NCBI RefSeq assembly: GCF_000413935.1
Contig: NZ_KE340381.1
Span: 62,001-126,000, forward strand
Length of the DNA stretch: 64,000 nt
Origin: Acinetobacter colistiniresistens
GTDB taxonomy: Bacteria > Pseudomonadota > Gammaproteobacteria > Pseudomonadales > Moraxellaceae
Direction: 5' to 3'
The first letter of the stretch is position 1. The number at the start of each line of letters is the position of its first letter. The notes beneath the pieces were generated by a model, which was not told the origin of the DNA, did no database searches, and worked only from the letters and a program-made list of their open reading frames with translations. This document shows positions 27,359 to 36,180 of this stretch, in pieces. The position numbers were made by a program, and so were the translations under genes.

Positions 27359-28288
27359 TTATTTCTCCTTGATTAAGACCTTCTGAATAAAGCTCCCAAT
27401 TTCATCTAGGGCCTGTTCAGACTTGTGAATAAAGCGATTAAACATCTGGAAGTTATGCCACATATTTTCATAAACATGCAGACTCACCTGCACACCCGAT
27501 TGCTGGGCACGCTCAGCTAAATGGCTCGCATCATCGACCAAGATTTCCTCACTGCCGGCTTGAATCAACATCGGTGGAAGACCGCTTAAATCAGCAAAAA
27601 TAGGCGAAATACGTGGATCATTACATGCTAATTGCCCGCGATATCCATCCCCACCACGTTTTAAGGCATAGGCGCGAATCATTGGATCTCGTTTGGCATT
27701 GTTATAAACAGAAGCCGAACTTAAGCTGATATCGACATAAGGCGAGATCATCACAATTCCAGCAGGTAAAGCATCTCCTACCGATTTCAGTTCAACGGCT
27801 AAAGCTAAGGCCAAAGCACAACCACCAGAGTCTCCGCCTAAAATAATCTGTTCAGGTTTCCAGCCATCATTCAATAAATGTTGATAGACCGACTTCACAT
27901 CCTCCAATGCCGCTGGGTAAGGATGTTCAGGCGCACGTCGATAATCCAGCATATACACTTTTACCCCGCCCCGTGCAGCGAACTCGGTCGATAAAGCGCG
28001 ATGTGTTCGAGACGAACCTGCAAAGAATGCCCCACCATGACAGTGTAAGAGTACCCCTTGTGCTTCATTTTCAGGTGTTGCCACTTCGGCGAACACAATA
28101 CGTTGGTCCAGTGCATCTCTCAATTTAATCTGTTTGACCCAAACATCGGCTCTAGGTTTAAAAATAGTTGAGCCGACTTCCATGGCAGTACGCAAAACTG
28201 GAAAAGGCAAAGCCAAACCACTGGCCAGTTTAAAACTCAGTCGTAAACCTATTTTCAGACCTGTTTCCATTATTTTTTGCTGCATCAT
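27359..28288 (-). CDS. HSL-family alpha/beta hydrolase (carboxylesterase)
   Basis: The protein has 309 residues. The oxyanion motif CHGGAFFAGS (about residue 85), nucleophile elbow GGDSGGCALA (about 160), acid residue region EEILVDDASHLAERA (about 255) and histidine MWHNFQMF (about 285) are all in the order of hormone-sensitive-lipase type esterases. It is third in a minus-strand set after an SDR and a BVMO. In known ketone pathways the alcohol is oxidised, the ketone converted to an ester, and the ester hydrolysed; this gene would do the last step. Substrate unknown. Confidence 0.85.
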   Translation of the reverse strand: MMQQKIMETGLKIGLRLSFKLASGLALPFPVLRTAMEVGSTIFKPRADVWVKQIKLRDALDQRIVFAEVATPENEAQGVLLHCHGGAFFAGSSRTHRALSTEFAARGGVKVYMLDYRRAPEHPYPAALEDVKSVYQHLLNDGWKPEQIILGGDSGGCALALALAVELKSVGDALPAGIVMISPYVDISLSSASVYNNAKRDPMIRAYALKRGGDGYRGQLACNDPRISPIFADLSGLPPMLIQAGSEEILVDDASHLAERAQQSGVQVSLHVYENMWHNFQMFNRFIHKSEQALDEIGSFIQKVLIKEK

Positions 28289-28322
28289 GTGCTCCTATTC
28301 ATGACATCATCGATGTCATCAT

Positions 28323-29810
28323 TTAACTGGCTTTTTGATCAGTTTCAGACTCAGCAAAGCCAAGTACATAATCATTAAGATCACAATGCGCTAAGCGAGA
28401 TCGCATTTCAAAAGTCGTCCACGGCCATAAAGTACTGTTACGTCCATTACGATCGATAAAATAGCTGCTGCATCCACCAGTATTCCAGACCGTATTTTTT
28501 AATGCTGCTTGGATTTCATCATTGTACTGTTCCAATACCTCAGCACGAATTTCAATGGTTTCAATCTGCTGCGTCTGTACCTTCTTCAGCATGTCCAAGA
28601 TATACGCCAATTGCGCCTCAATGATAATCAGTGCAGATGAACTCACGGCAATATTAGGACCAAACATCACAAAGGCATTTGGACAGCCTTCAACCACGGT
28701 GCCGAGATAACCTTTAGCACTGCCCTGCCAGACTTCGTCCATACTTTTGCCATGCTTATTGCGAATCTGCTTGGCAATCGGTGGATTACTCACTTCAAAA
28801 CCTGTACCAAAAATAATCGCATCGACCTCATGTTGCGATCCATCACTGGCGATTAGCGTATTGCCACGCACTTCTTCTACCCCACAGCGCAACACCTCGA
28901 CATTCGGCTTTGCCAATGCGGGATACCATTGATTAGACTGTAAGACGCGTTTGCAGCCAATGGTAAAATCAGGCAGCAGTTTTGCTCGTAACTCGGGATC
29001 TTTCACCCCTAAACGAATATTCAATTTGGCTAAGCGTTCAATCTGGCTGACCAATTTTGGATGGTGCATACTGGAATTTAACGATTCAAATACGCCATAA
29101 ACCCCATAACGGGTTAAACGCTGTGTGATGGGAAGTACTTTAAACAGTGCCTGCGCAAGCTTGGGTAGGCTTTGATCCATTTTTGGCAATACCCATTGTG
29201 GGGTACGCTGCAATAAAGTGAGTTTCTCCACTTGAGCTTGAATCTCAGGTACAAACTGAATTGCCGAAGCGCCTGCACCGACAACGGCAACTTTTTTTCC
29301 ATTTAAGTCAACATCATGATTCCATTCTGCCGAGTGGAACTGAACCCCTTTAAAGGTCTCCAAACCTTTAATTTTCGGCAATACAGGCTGATGCATTGGC
29401 CCACCCGCCATAATTGCAAAACGGGCGTGGATGAAACCTTGATTGGTTTTCACCACCCAATATTTGGCCTGATCATCCCAAGCACTTTCCAGCATTTCAT
29501 AGCCAAAACGTACATACTTTTTCACATCAAATTGCTGTGCAACATTTTGTATATAGGTCTTAATTTCTTGCTGCTGTGCAAACACCCGACTCCATTGTGG
29601 ATTCGGTGCAAAAGAATAGGAATACAACGCTGATGGCACATCACAAGCACACCCCGGATAGGTATTGGCACGCCAGACACCACCAATTTCATCGGCTTTT
29701 TCCAAGACCACAAAATCCGTGAAACCCGCTTGTTGTAATTTGATCGCGGCGCCAATCCCTGCAAAGCCAGCCCCGATAATCACCACATGAAATTTTTCTA
29801 TTTGAGCCAT
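28323..29810 (-). CDS. Baeyer-Villiger-type flavin monooxygenase
   Basis: The protein has 495 residues. It has the FAD-binding GAGFAGIGAAIKLQQAG at residues 13-29, GGVWRANTYPGCACDVPSALYSYSF, the BVMO fingerprint FKGVQFHSAEW (FxGxxxHxxxW, about residue 155), and NADPH-binding VVGAGASAIQFVPE. It inserts oxygen next to a carbonyl to give an ester, using NADPH and O2. It sits between an SDR (upstream, 12 bp) and an esterase (downstream, 34 bp), the classical order for alcohol to ketone to ester to acid plus alcohol. The natural substrate cannot be read. Confidence 0.87.
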   Translation of the reverse strand: MAQIEKFHVVIIGAGFAGIGAAIKLQQAGFTDFVVLEKADEIGGVWRANTYPGCACDVPSALYSYSFAPNPQWSRVFAQQQEIKTYIQNVAQQFDVKKYVRFGYEMLESAWDDQAKYWVVKTNQGFIHARFAIMAGGPMHQPVLPKIKGLETFKGVQFHSAEWNHDVDLNGKKVAVVGAGASAIQFVPEIQAQVEKLTLLQRTPQWVLPKMDQSLPKLAQALFKVLPITQRLTRYGVYGVFESLNSSMHHPKLVSQIERLAKLNIRLGVKDPELRAKLLPDFTIGCKRVLQSNQWYPALAKPNVEVLRCGVEEVRGNTLIASDGSQHEVDAIIFGTGFEVSNPPIAKQIRNKHGKSMDEVWQGSAKGYLGTVVEGCPNAFVMFGPNIAVSSSALIIIEAQLAYILDMLKKVQTQQIETIEIRAEVLEQYNDEIQAALKNTVWNTGGCSSYFIDRNGRNSTLWPWTTFEMRSRLAHCDLNDYVLGFAESETDQKAS

Positions 29811-29822
29811 AAGTGCTTATCC

Positions 29823-30662
29823 TTATTTTGATTGCGCCAATTGGTTTAAACGCTGGGTATAGGACTTTCGATCATTCTGATCAAGACCTTTTAAAATTCG
29901 ATCATCCCCGATGAATTTACGAAACCCTGTATTCAACCAATGCGGTACTAATCCATAGGCTTTCGGACTATGGGTTAAATAATTCGGCACCGCAACTTCA
30001 GCCAGATTATGCGCTACTACTTTGATAATCGCATTCGCTACATCTTGCGGTTCTACGGTCGGAATCGGCAAACTGTCTCCTGTTCCAGAGGACAATTCAG
30101 TTAAGACCTTGGACGGTAACACTGCTGATAAACCAATCGGCGTGTCTCTGAGTTCCTGTTGCATTGAAGCAGTGAGCCCAACCACTGCAAATTTAGTTGC
30201 ACAATAAATACTGGCACCCGGAATCGGATATTTACCTGCCAGAGAAGCGACATTGACGATATGCCCCGTTTGTCGCTCCAGCATTTTGGGCAATACCGCT
30301 TTCATGCCATGAATCACACCACGTAAGTTGATATCAATTTGCGCATCAGTGATGGCTTGGCTTTCCTCGACCATCGCCCCCATTGGCATAATGCCAGCGT
30401 TATTGACCAAGATATCTACGGGGCCCAATTGCTTTTCAATCTGCACAATCAAGTCATGAAATGAGTTCTGTGACCGTACATCCAAATAGCCGCCAAAGCC
30501 TTGCACTTTGATGGCGGCTTGTTGCGCCAACTCTAGATCAATATCACCAATCGCCACTTTGGCACCGAGTTTTCTAAAGGCAACGGCTGTGGCTAAGCCA
30601 ATCCCTCGTCCACCACCTGTGATGAGTACAACTTTGTTTAAAAAACTGTATTTTATTCCCAT
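29823..30662 (-). CDS. SDR-family dehydrogenase
   Basis: The protein has 279 residues: NAD(P)-binding TGGGRGIG (residues 14-21), LVNNAGIMP, catalytic Ser in NVASLAGKYPIPGAS and YCATK (Tyr/Lys about 156-160). It is first in the TetR-linked minus-strand operon with the BVMO and esterase. It probably oxidises a secondary alcohol to the ketone used by the BVMO, or the reverse. Confidence 0.85.
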   Translation of the reverse strand: MGIKYSFLNKVVLITGGGRGIGLATAVAFRKLGAKVAIGDIDLELAQQAAIKVQGFGGYLDVRSQNSFHDLIVQIEKQLGPVDILVNNAGIMPMGAMVEESQAITDAQIDINLRGVIHGMKAVLPKMLERQTGHIVNVASLAGKYPIPGASIYCATKFAVVGLTASMQQELRDTPIGLSAVLPSKVLTELSSGTGDSLPIPTVEPQDVANAIIKVVAHNLAEVAVPNYLTHSPKAYGLVPHWLNTGFRKFIGDDRILKGLDQNDRKSYTQRLNQLAQSK

Positions 30663-30749
30663 GTGCAGTTCCTTTTATTAGTCAAAAAATCACCAATTCG
30701 GAACATAATGTCATTTACGGAATGATGTGTCAATTTTCTTAAATTTTGT

Positions 30750-30769
30750 TTTATCGTATTTCCGATAAA
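30750..30769. promoter_or_regulatory. Candidate TetR operator
   Basis: TTTATCG (30750-30756) and CGATAAA (30763-30769) form a perfect inverted repeat with a 6-bp spacer, in the 127-bp gap between the divergent SDR and TetR genes, 21 bp before the TetR start. The position suits control of both directions. Confidence 0.55.
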
Positions 30770-30789
30770 GTTCTGATAAAATTTTTAGC

Positions 30790-31416
30790 ATGAATGATCA
30801 AACAACTCTCTCGCGTGCTGAACGCCAACGTATTCAATTACAAGCAGAAATTATTGAAGCTGCTTTTTTGGAATTTTCTGAACGCGGTTATCATCAAACT
30901 GCGATCTCTGACATTGCCAAAAGACTGGGGATTGGTCATGGCACTTTCTATCGTCATTTTGAGAATAAAAGAGATATTCTGGACAAAGTCATTGTCGATA
31001 CCATGTTTAAAATTACAGCTTTATTGGCCGATGAAAATGCGCCAGATGCAGTATCGACCTTAGACGCCTATCGAACGCAATGTGAAAGGATTTCCAGTAA
31101 ATTTCAGGAATTTGCCAAAGATAATCCACGCGCTGTGCGCTTAATTCTGCTCGAAGCCACTTCAATTGATAAAGAAATGACAGCACAGGTGCATAACCTG
31201 CTACACCTCGGTGGCTTACTTACCGCAGACTATTTAAAAAATGGCGTGAAATGCGGTTATTTAAAAGCGGATCTGGATACCGAAATGACCGGACATGCCA
31301 TCGTCGGGATGATTATCGCGGGTGCATTTAAGTTCTTATCCGCACCTGCTGATTCTGATGTGCTCAAAAAATATAGCGATGCCGCGATTCAAATGATGAT
31401 GGCAGGCATCGCCTAA
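30790..31416 (+). CDS. TetR-family repressor
   Basis: The protein has 208 residues. The N-terminal HTH is clear (RIQLQAEIIEAAFLEFSERGYHQTAISDIAKRLGIGHGTFYRHFENKRDIL), followed by a helical ligand-binding domain. It is divergent from the SDR-BVMO-esterase operon and probably represses it until a pathway substrate or intermediate binds. Confidence 0.87.
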   Translation: MNDQTTLSRAERQRIQLQAEIIEAAFLEFSERGYHQTAISDIAKRLGIGHGTFYRHFENKRDILDKVIVDTMFKITALLADENAPDAVSTLDAYRTQCERISSKFQEFAKDNPRAVRLILLEATSIDKEMTAQVHNLLHLGGLLTADYLKNGVKCGYLKADLDTEMTGHAIVGMIIAGAFKFLSAPADSDVLKKYSDAAIQMMMAGIA

Positions 31417-31436
31417 ATTGAAATAAGATTTATCGG

Positions 31437-32312
31437 CTAAGTCAGCTTAAACTCAGGCATATTGTTTAAATAAGCCAGTGCTTGTGCTGTTGAGCCTTCA
31501 TTTAATGGACTATGCTTCGGGTTAAAATAGCGTAAACAGGCACGCACAATATAGCTTGCTTGAGGTACACGATCCTGTCTCGCCGCACGGAAATAATCTT
31601 TATAGCGAAAACGATGCGGTAATTGAGGATCTTTTGCGACGAGGGTTTCCACAGCAATATAGGCCAAGACAATAAATAAAGGAAAAGTAAAAACCGCCGC
31701 GCCTGCTCTTAATACAAGATTATTACTCAAGTGCCGAAACATCGCGTCGGCCACTTCACGATGTTCGACTTCTTCTGCACCATGCCATTGCAATAAACGC
31801 AACATTTGTTGATCAACAGGTGCTTGCTGTAGTCCCTCAGCATTGAGTACCCAATGCCCCAGCACACCGGTTAAATGCTCTGCCGCTGCGACCATGGCAA
31901 GGCGTGTGTTTAGCCACATGGATTTTAATCGAGCTTGCTTTAATTCATAACCCAAGGGTTTAGAGCCAAGTAGGTCATTAAAGATCCAGCTCATCATTTT
32001 GCTATACTGGCTTAAATCAATCCCTAATGCTTCGATATGCCGCGTGCCCAAGGTATGTCCATAACTATGTGCCCCTTCCTGTTTAATAAAAGCCATCACA
32101 GCTGCTTTTAATTGTTGATCTTGAACGAAAGGCAGCGCATCTCTGAAGGTCTGACAGAACCAGCGTTCTGGTGCAGGTGTAATCGGATTAATCACATTGA
32201 GCATCTGCGATGCCAAAGGATCGTCATAAATCCAGTGGCTCGGTGTTGCTGCAAAATCAAATACAGGGCGTCGAGGAATAATTGAATGGGTTTCCTTAAT
32301 TAAACCGTTCAT
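31437..32312 (-). CDS. PF10118 'metal-dependent hydrolase' paralogue 1
   Basis: The protein has 291 residues. The helical protein has His/Glu motifs typical of this poorly characterised family: IKQEGAHSYGHTLGTRHIE (about 75-95), MVAAAEHLTGVLGHWVLN (about 135-150) and WHGAEEVEHREVADAMF (about 170-190). The spacing of E/H residues over four helices resembles di-metal ferritin-like oxidases. Two further paralogues lie at 33649-34512 and 42755-43621. It is the last gene of the AraC-linked minus-strand operon. Function unknown. Confidence 0.8.
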   Translation of the reverse strand: MNGLIKETHSIIPRRPVFDFAATPSHWIYDDPLASQMLNVINPITPAPERWFCQTFRDALPFVQDQQLKAAVMAFIKQEGAHSYGHTLGTRHIEALGIDLSQYSKMMSWIFNDLLGSKPLGYELKQARLKSMWLNTRLAMVAAAEHLTGVLGHWVLNAEGLQQAPVDQQMLRLLQWHGAEEVEHREVADAMFRHLSNNLVLRAGAAVFTFPLFIVLAYIAVETLVAKDPQLPHRFRYKDYFRAARQDRVPQASYIVRACLRYFNPKHSPLNEGSTAQALAYLNNMPEFKLT

Positions 32313-32344
32313 AAGTTAGCTCCTTGTCCAAAAGACTTTGATCA

Positions 32345-33580
32345 CTAATCCTGTGTCAAAATATTGAATCCCATACGCGGACCAAAAGCCAATACGGTTC
32401 GGATCAGCCCTTTAATCGCTTTCGGTTTTTGTCCATTACTGATACGACGGAATTGAGCGGCATGCCAAGCCAGTTGAAGATAGGCATCGACGGGCTTATA
32501 GCCAAGTGCTGGAATTTTTGCAGCTTCTGCAACTGATTTTCCTGCCAAGAGCTGCTTGGCTAGATCAGGCTGTAAAGCAAATGGTCGAGCAAGTCCCACT
32601 ACATCTACAGTGCCATCAGCCACAATACGATTCATCAGCTCGACATTGCGTAGCCCACCCGTGAGCATCAAGGGTAATCTGCTGTGTTGGCGCAAAGCGC
32701 TGGCATAATCAAGAAAGTAGGCATCACGCTGAGCCTGACGCTCAGGTGCATATCCCAGTTGAGCGGGTGACTCATAATTCCCACCTGACACTTCCAGTAA
32801 ATCAATCCCTTCAGCTTCCAAGGCCAAGGCAATCTGCACAGATTCTTCCTGACTCAAGCCCCCTTTTTGGAAATCGGCAGAATTCAGTTTGACACTGATA
32901 ATTTTATTTTTACCAATGACTTGACGCACAGCCAGAACCGTTTCAATCAAAATACGGCGGCGATTTTCTGGGCTTCCACCCCATTGATCGCTACGGGTAT
33001 TCGCCAAAGGGGATAAGAATTGCGACAACAAATAGCCATGGGCGGCATGGACTTGTACCCCATCAAAACCTGCTTTCACAGCAAGTGCTGCCGTCGTTGC
33101 AAAACGCTGAATTTGTTCCAGTATTTCTGTTTCAGACATCGCACGTGGCACGCGAATCAGATTCATTGCAGGCAAATCCAGCCCCACCGCTGAGGGTGCG
33201 ATCGGCTTTTTTAATAAGGGTAAAACCGCAACACGACCGGGGTGGTTAATTTGCATAATAATCTTGCTGCCATTGGCCTGTGCTGCTTGGGCCCAAAGTT
33301 TATGCGCTTGCAAGAATTGCTCGTCTTCCAACACCACATTTCGTGGCTCAACAAAGGCACGATGATCAATCATCACATTGCCAGTGATTAACAGACCTGT
33401 TCCACCTCTGGCCCATGCGGCATAAAGCTGCTGTATATCTGTGGTGGGCGAGCCATGTCGATCTGCCAATTGTTCACTCATGGCCGACTTTGCAATTCGG
33501 TTTGGGACACTGATGCCACATGCCAACTGCAATGGTTGTTGTAAAGCAGAATTTGAGGATACTGATACTGTCATTTTCAT
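32345..33580 (-). CDS. Old-yellow-enzyme-type NADH:flavin oxidoreductase
   Basis: The protein has 411 residues, a FMN TIM-barrel: NRIAKSAMSEQLADRHG at the start of the barrel, INHPGR, and VQVHAAHGYLLSQFLSPLANTRSDQWGGSPENRRR (HxxH catalytic pair, about residue 190), with TGG near the phosphate site. It lacks the C-terminal FeS/FAD half of 2,4-dienoyl-CoA reductase, so it is the short OYE form, which reduces activated C=C bonds of enones. It lies within the operon between two PF10118 genes. Confidence 0.85.
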   Translation of the reverse strand: MKMTVSVSSNSALQQPLQLACGISVPNRIAKSAMSEQLADRHGSPTTDIQQLYAAWARGGTGLLITGNVMIDHRAFVEPRNVVLEDEQFLQAHKLWAQAAQANGSKIIMQINHPGRVAVLPLLKKPIAPSAVGLDLPAMNLIRVPRAMSETEILEQIQRFATTAALAVKAGFDGVQVHAAHGYLLSQFLSPLANTRSDQWGGSPENRRRILIETVLAVRQVIGKNKIISVKLNSADFQKGGLSQEESVQIALALEAEGIDLLEVSGGNYESPAQLGYAPERQAQRDAYFLDYASALRQHSRLPLMLTGGLRNVELMNRIVADGTVDVVGLARPFALQPDLAKQLLAGKSVAEAAKIPALGYKPVDAYLQLAWHAAQFRRISNGQKPKAIKGLIRTVLAFGPRMGFNILTQD

Positions 33581-33648
33581 TGTTCCTAAATTATTAATCT
33601 ATAGCTAAGCAGTACGATGCTGGTCTGACCCAGTGCGCTGCCAGAAGC

Positions 33649-34512
33649 TCATGCTAAATATTGCTGTTTAAGCCGATTCACTTGATCACGGTTGTCATGC
33701 TGCCAAGGATGAAAATCTGCTGAGAAAAAGTCGAGGTATGGCCTGCTTATCCTTCTGATTAAACCTTTTCGTCCAAACAGATAATGAAGCCCTTGATATA
33801 GCCCTTTTAAATCGCCTTGTTTGCCTGAATGTTGCAACAGCTCGATGGTTCCGCGGGTGGTGATCATCACAAAAGAAAGTGTTGTTTCCAGCATCACCAA
33901 CCTTAGGAAATAAGGTCGATTGACCAAACTTTGATACACATCAAAGGCCACCGCTTTGTGTTCGGTTTCTTCAATGGCATGCCATGCCCAGATTTTTCTC
34001 ACCTGCGCATTAAATAAAGCCAAATCTTCAGGTGCAGTCGCGATAAAATAATCTGCAAGAATTGCCGTTAGATGCTCCATGCATACCGTACACGCCAACT
34101 GATGCGCAGGAGAAAATTGTGTTTGCATCAAACGATTCATCTTTTTAAATCGCTTATAAATTCGATCGACTGGATAACCCTTTTTCAACATCATGGCATT
34201 CAATCCATCATGTTCTTTACCGTGATGTGCTTCTTGACCAATAAAGGCACGCACTTGTTTCAGTAAGACAGGATCTTTGATCTGTGATTGATAAAGCCGC
34301 ACGCTATGAATAAACTGCTGCTCTCCATCAGGAAATGCACTGGATAAAGCAGTCAGTAACAGGGTGAGTAAAGGATTCTGGTGAAACCAAAATTCTGGAA
34401 TTTCATCTGAAAAAGAAAAATCCATGTTACGTACTTGGATCTCAATCGAAGCAGAAACCTGACGATAGTCAACAACCATCGGCATTGAAGAAACAGCAAC
34501 AAAACTCATCAC
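33649..34512 (-). CDS. PF10118 'metal-dependent hydrolase' paralogue 2
   Basis: The protein has 287 residues. It has the family pattern GQEAHHGKEHDGLNAMMLKKGY (about 92-113), CTVCMEHLTAILADYFI (about 140-158) and WAWHAIEETEHKAVAFDVY (about 172-190). It is closer to paralogue 3 (42755-43621) than to paralogue 1. The start could be one codon later, or further in near the conserved VRNMDFSFSDEIPEFWF. Operon member; biochemical role not established for the family. Confidence 0.8.
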   Translation of the reverse strand: MMSFVAVSSMPMVVDYRQVSASIEIQVRNMDFSFSDEIPEFWFHQNPLLTLLLTALSSAFPDGEQQFIHSVRLYQSQIKDPVLLKQVRAFIGQEAHHGKEHDGLNAMMLKKGYPVDRIYKRFKKMNRLMQTQFSPAHQLACTVCMEHLTAILADYFIATAPEDLALFNAQVRKIWAWHAIEETEHKAVAFDVYQSLVNRPYFLRLVMLETTLSFVMITTRGTIELLQHSGKQGDLKGLYQGLHYLFGRKGLIRRISRPYLDFFSADFHPWQHDNRDQVNRLKQQYLA

Positions 34513-34523
34513 GTCGCCCTCAG

Positions 34524-35270
34524 CTATAAAACACGCGGATTAAATTGGCGCAGTAAAAATAATGGGGTGCGTAACCGTGGAATCTGAATCGGTGGAATAA
34601 GACCACCTGATAAGTCCACCCGATGTAAGCGTGCATCCACCACCGTGCCTAAGCCCATTTCATGCAAAGGATCATTCACCGTACCGGTAAAGCGTAATTT
34701 CATTTCAACACGACGTACTTCAACAGGATGTTCTTTAGGAGTGAATCGTACTTCTCGGGGTAAACCTAAGCCTAAACCGCCTGTAATATTGCGATGCGGT
34801 AAACCTAAAATGGGGGGTGCGTCCTTTATTAGCTCACCCAGTTTGGCTTCCATTTCAATCAAGACCGTTCCACGGCGTGATGCTTGGCTGATAATCCGTG
34901 AACCATCATTGTCCCAACTGATTTCCCCGATTTTTTTCGGATAGCCCAGCAATTCCCGCCCTATAATCATGGCGCGATCATCATCCAAAATCATCCACGG
35001 GCAAAAGATGCCTGTTTTATTGCCGATCTGAATATGCACAAATAAACCTGCCTCGTGGTACGCCCCCGTATAGACATTTTCTGGAAAATAGGCACAAAAC
35101 AAATCCGCTCTGGCGGGTTTGGCCAGCTTCATGCCAGCAGGTAACCAACGGGCCATCGCCTTTTCATTCACCTCGACCACCGCAGTTAAATATTGCGCAT
35201 TGTGATAGAGCTTATTGCCTAAATTGGCGAGACCAATAGGTGTGCGTAGGTCATTTATCAACTGTCTCAT
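34524..35270 (-). CDS. Acetoacetate decarboxylase-like protein
   Basis: About 248 residues from ATG at 35270, which overlaps the upstream SDR stop by 4 bp (ATGA); an earlier ATG at 35390 lies inside that SDR and gives a non-homologous leader. The family motif GRELLGYPKKIGEISW (about residues 85-100) contains the lysine that forms the Schiff base in acetoacetate decarboxylase. It could decarboxylate a beta-keto acid or act on another carbonyl compound. Translationally coupled to the SDR. Confidence 0.82.
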   Translation of the reverse strand: MRQLINDLRTPIGLANLGNKLYHNAQYLTAVVEVNEKAMARWLPAGMKLAKPARADLFCAYFPENVYTGAYHEAGLFVHIQIGNKTGIFCPWMILDDDRAMIIGRELLGYPKKIGEISWDNDGSRIISQASRRGTVLIEMEAKLGELIKDAPPILGLPHRNITGGLGLGLPREVRFTPKEHPVEVRRVEMKLRFTGTVNDPLHEMGLGTVVDARLHRVDLSGGLIPPIQIPRLRTPLFLLRQFNPRVL

Positions 35271-36073
35271 GCTTTTAACCTCGAAAAGACCTGCTTTAAT
35301 ATCGGTAATAGGATGATGCGCGGGGTATAGCGTCCTCCAAGAGTCTGGGCTTGGGCAAGCCATCCAGGAATCACAATTCGACGATTGCAAGCCATGCCTT
35401 GAATCGCTTCTTTGGCAACACGTTCTGCCGACACCCAGACTAGATTGCCTCCAATGCCGTCAATTTTGCTGATGCCTGCCACTTCATTGAACCCTGTTTT
35501 GGTTGGACCCGGTGCCAATAAGGTACAGCTCACGCCCGTGCCGCTCAGCTCACTATGCAGTGATTCGGCAAAAGAGTTGGCAAAAGCTTTGCTTGCGGCA
35601 TAAGTTGCGTTGGCTGGTGTCGGTTGATGACCCGAGGTCGAACCCACAATCAGAATTGCACCTGTTCGACGCTGAATCATTCTCGGCAATACCGCTAAAG
35701 TCAGATCCTGCACCGCCACCGTATTCACTTCGGTCTGTTCACGCTCCCGATCCGCATCCAACTCATGCAAACGCCCGAAAGTGGCAAAGCCTGCGTTATT
35801 GCATAACACCGCCACATTGATCTGCTCTAACTCTTTGCGGAAAGTGGTTCTATCTTGGCGATCCGCAAGATCACAAGGACGTAAACCAACCTCTACTCCA
35901 TGTTTTTCACGTAGATGACTGGCAAGTGCTTCTAATTTATCGACACGTCGGGCAACCAAAATAAGTGAATAGCCTCGTGCTGCAAATTGTTTTGCCAGTG
36001 CTTCTCCAATACCCGAAGAAGCACCGGTAATCACAACTGGGGAATCTTTTAAAGGGGGCGCTAAACTCATCAT
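35267..36073 (-). CDS. SDR-family dehydrogenase
   Basis: The protein has 268 residues: TGASSGIG (residues 16-23), CNNAGFATFG, catalytic Ser in VGSTSGHQPTPAN and YAASK (about 158-162). It is the first gene of the five-gene minus-strand operon ending at 31437 and is divergent from the AraC regulator, 107 bp away. It resembles DltE/YbbO-type SDRs that act on hydrophobic alcohols or aldehydes. Substrate not known. Confidence 0.85.
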   Translation of the reverse strand: MMSLAPPLKDSPVVITGASSGIGEALAKQFAARGYSLILVARRVDKLEALASHLREKHGVEVGLRPCDLADRQDRTTFRKELEQINVAVLCNNAGFATFGRLHELDADREREQTEVNTVAVQDLTLAVLPRMIQRRTGAILIVGSTSGHQPTPANATYAASKAFANSFAESLHSELSGTGVSCTLLAPGPTKTGFNEVAGISKIDGIGGNLVWVSAERVAKEAIQGMACNRRIVIPGWLAQAQTLGGRYTPRIILLPILKQVFSRLKA

Positions 36074-36084
36074 CCATACTCAGT

Positions 36085-36108
36085 TCAATACAATGTCCTC
36101 AGTATTGA
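36085..36108. promoter_or_regulatory. Inverted repeat between divergent SDR operon and AraC gene
   Basis: TCAATAC (36085-36091) and GTATTGA (36102-36108) form a perfect inverted repeat with a 10-bp spacer. It starts 12 bp upstream of the SDR start codon. CTCAGT occurs twice around it. It is a candidate binding site for the AraC protein. Confidence 0.4.
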
Positions 36109-36180
36109 GCAGCGAGAACTTGAGCGTGAGCGGTAATTCAGCCATACTGCTAATCATTTTCGGCCAAATTAAAACAAGAA

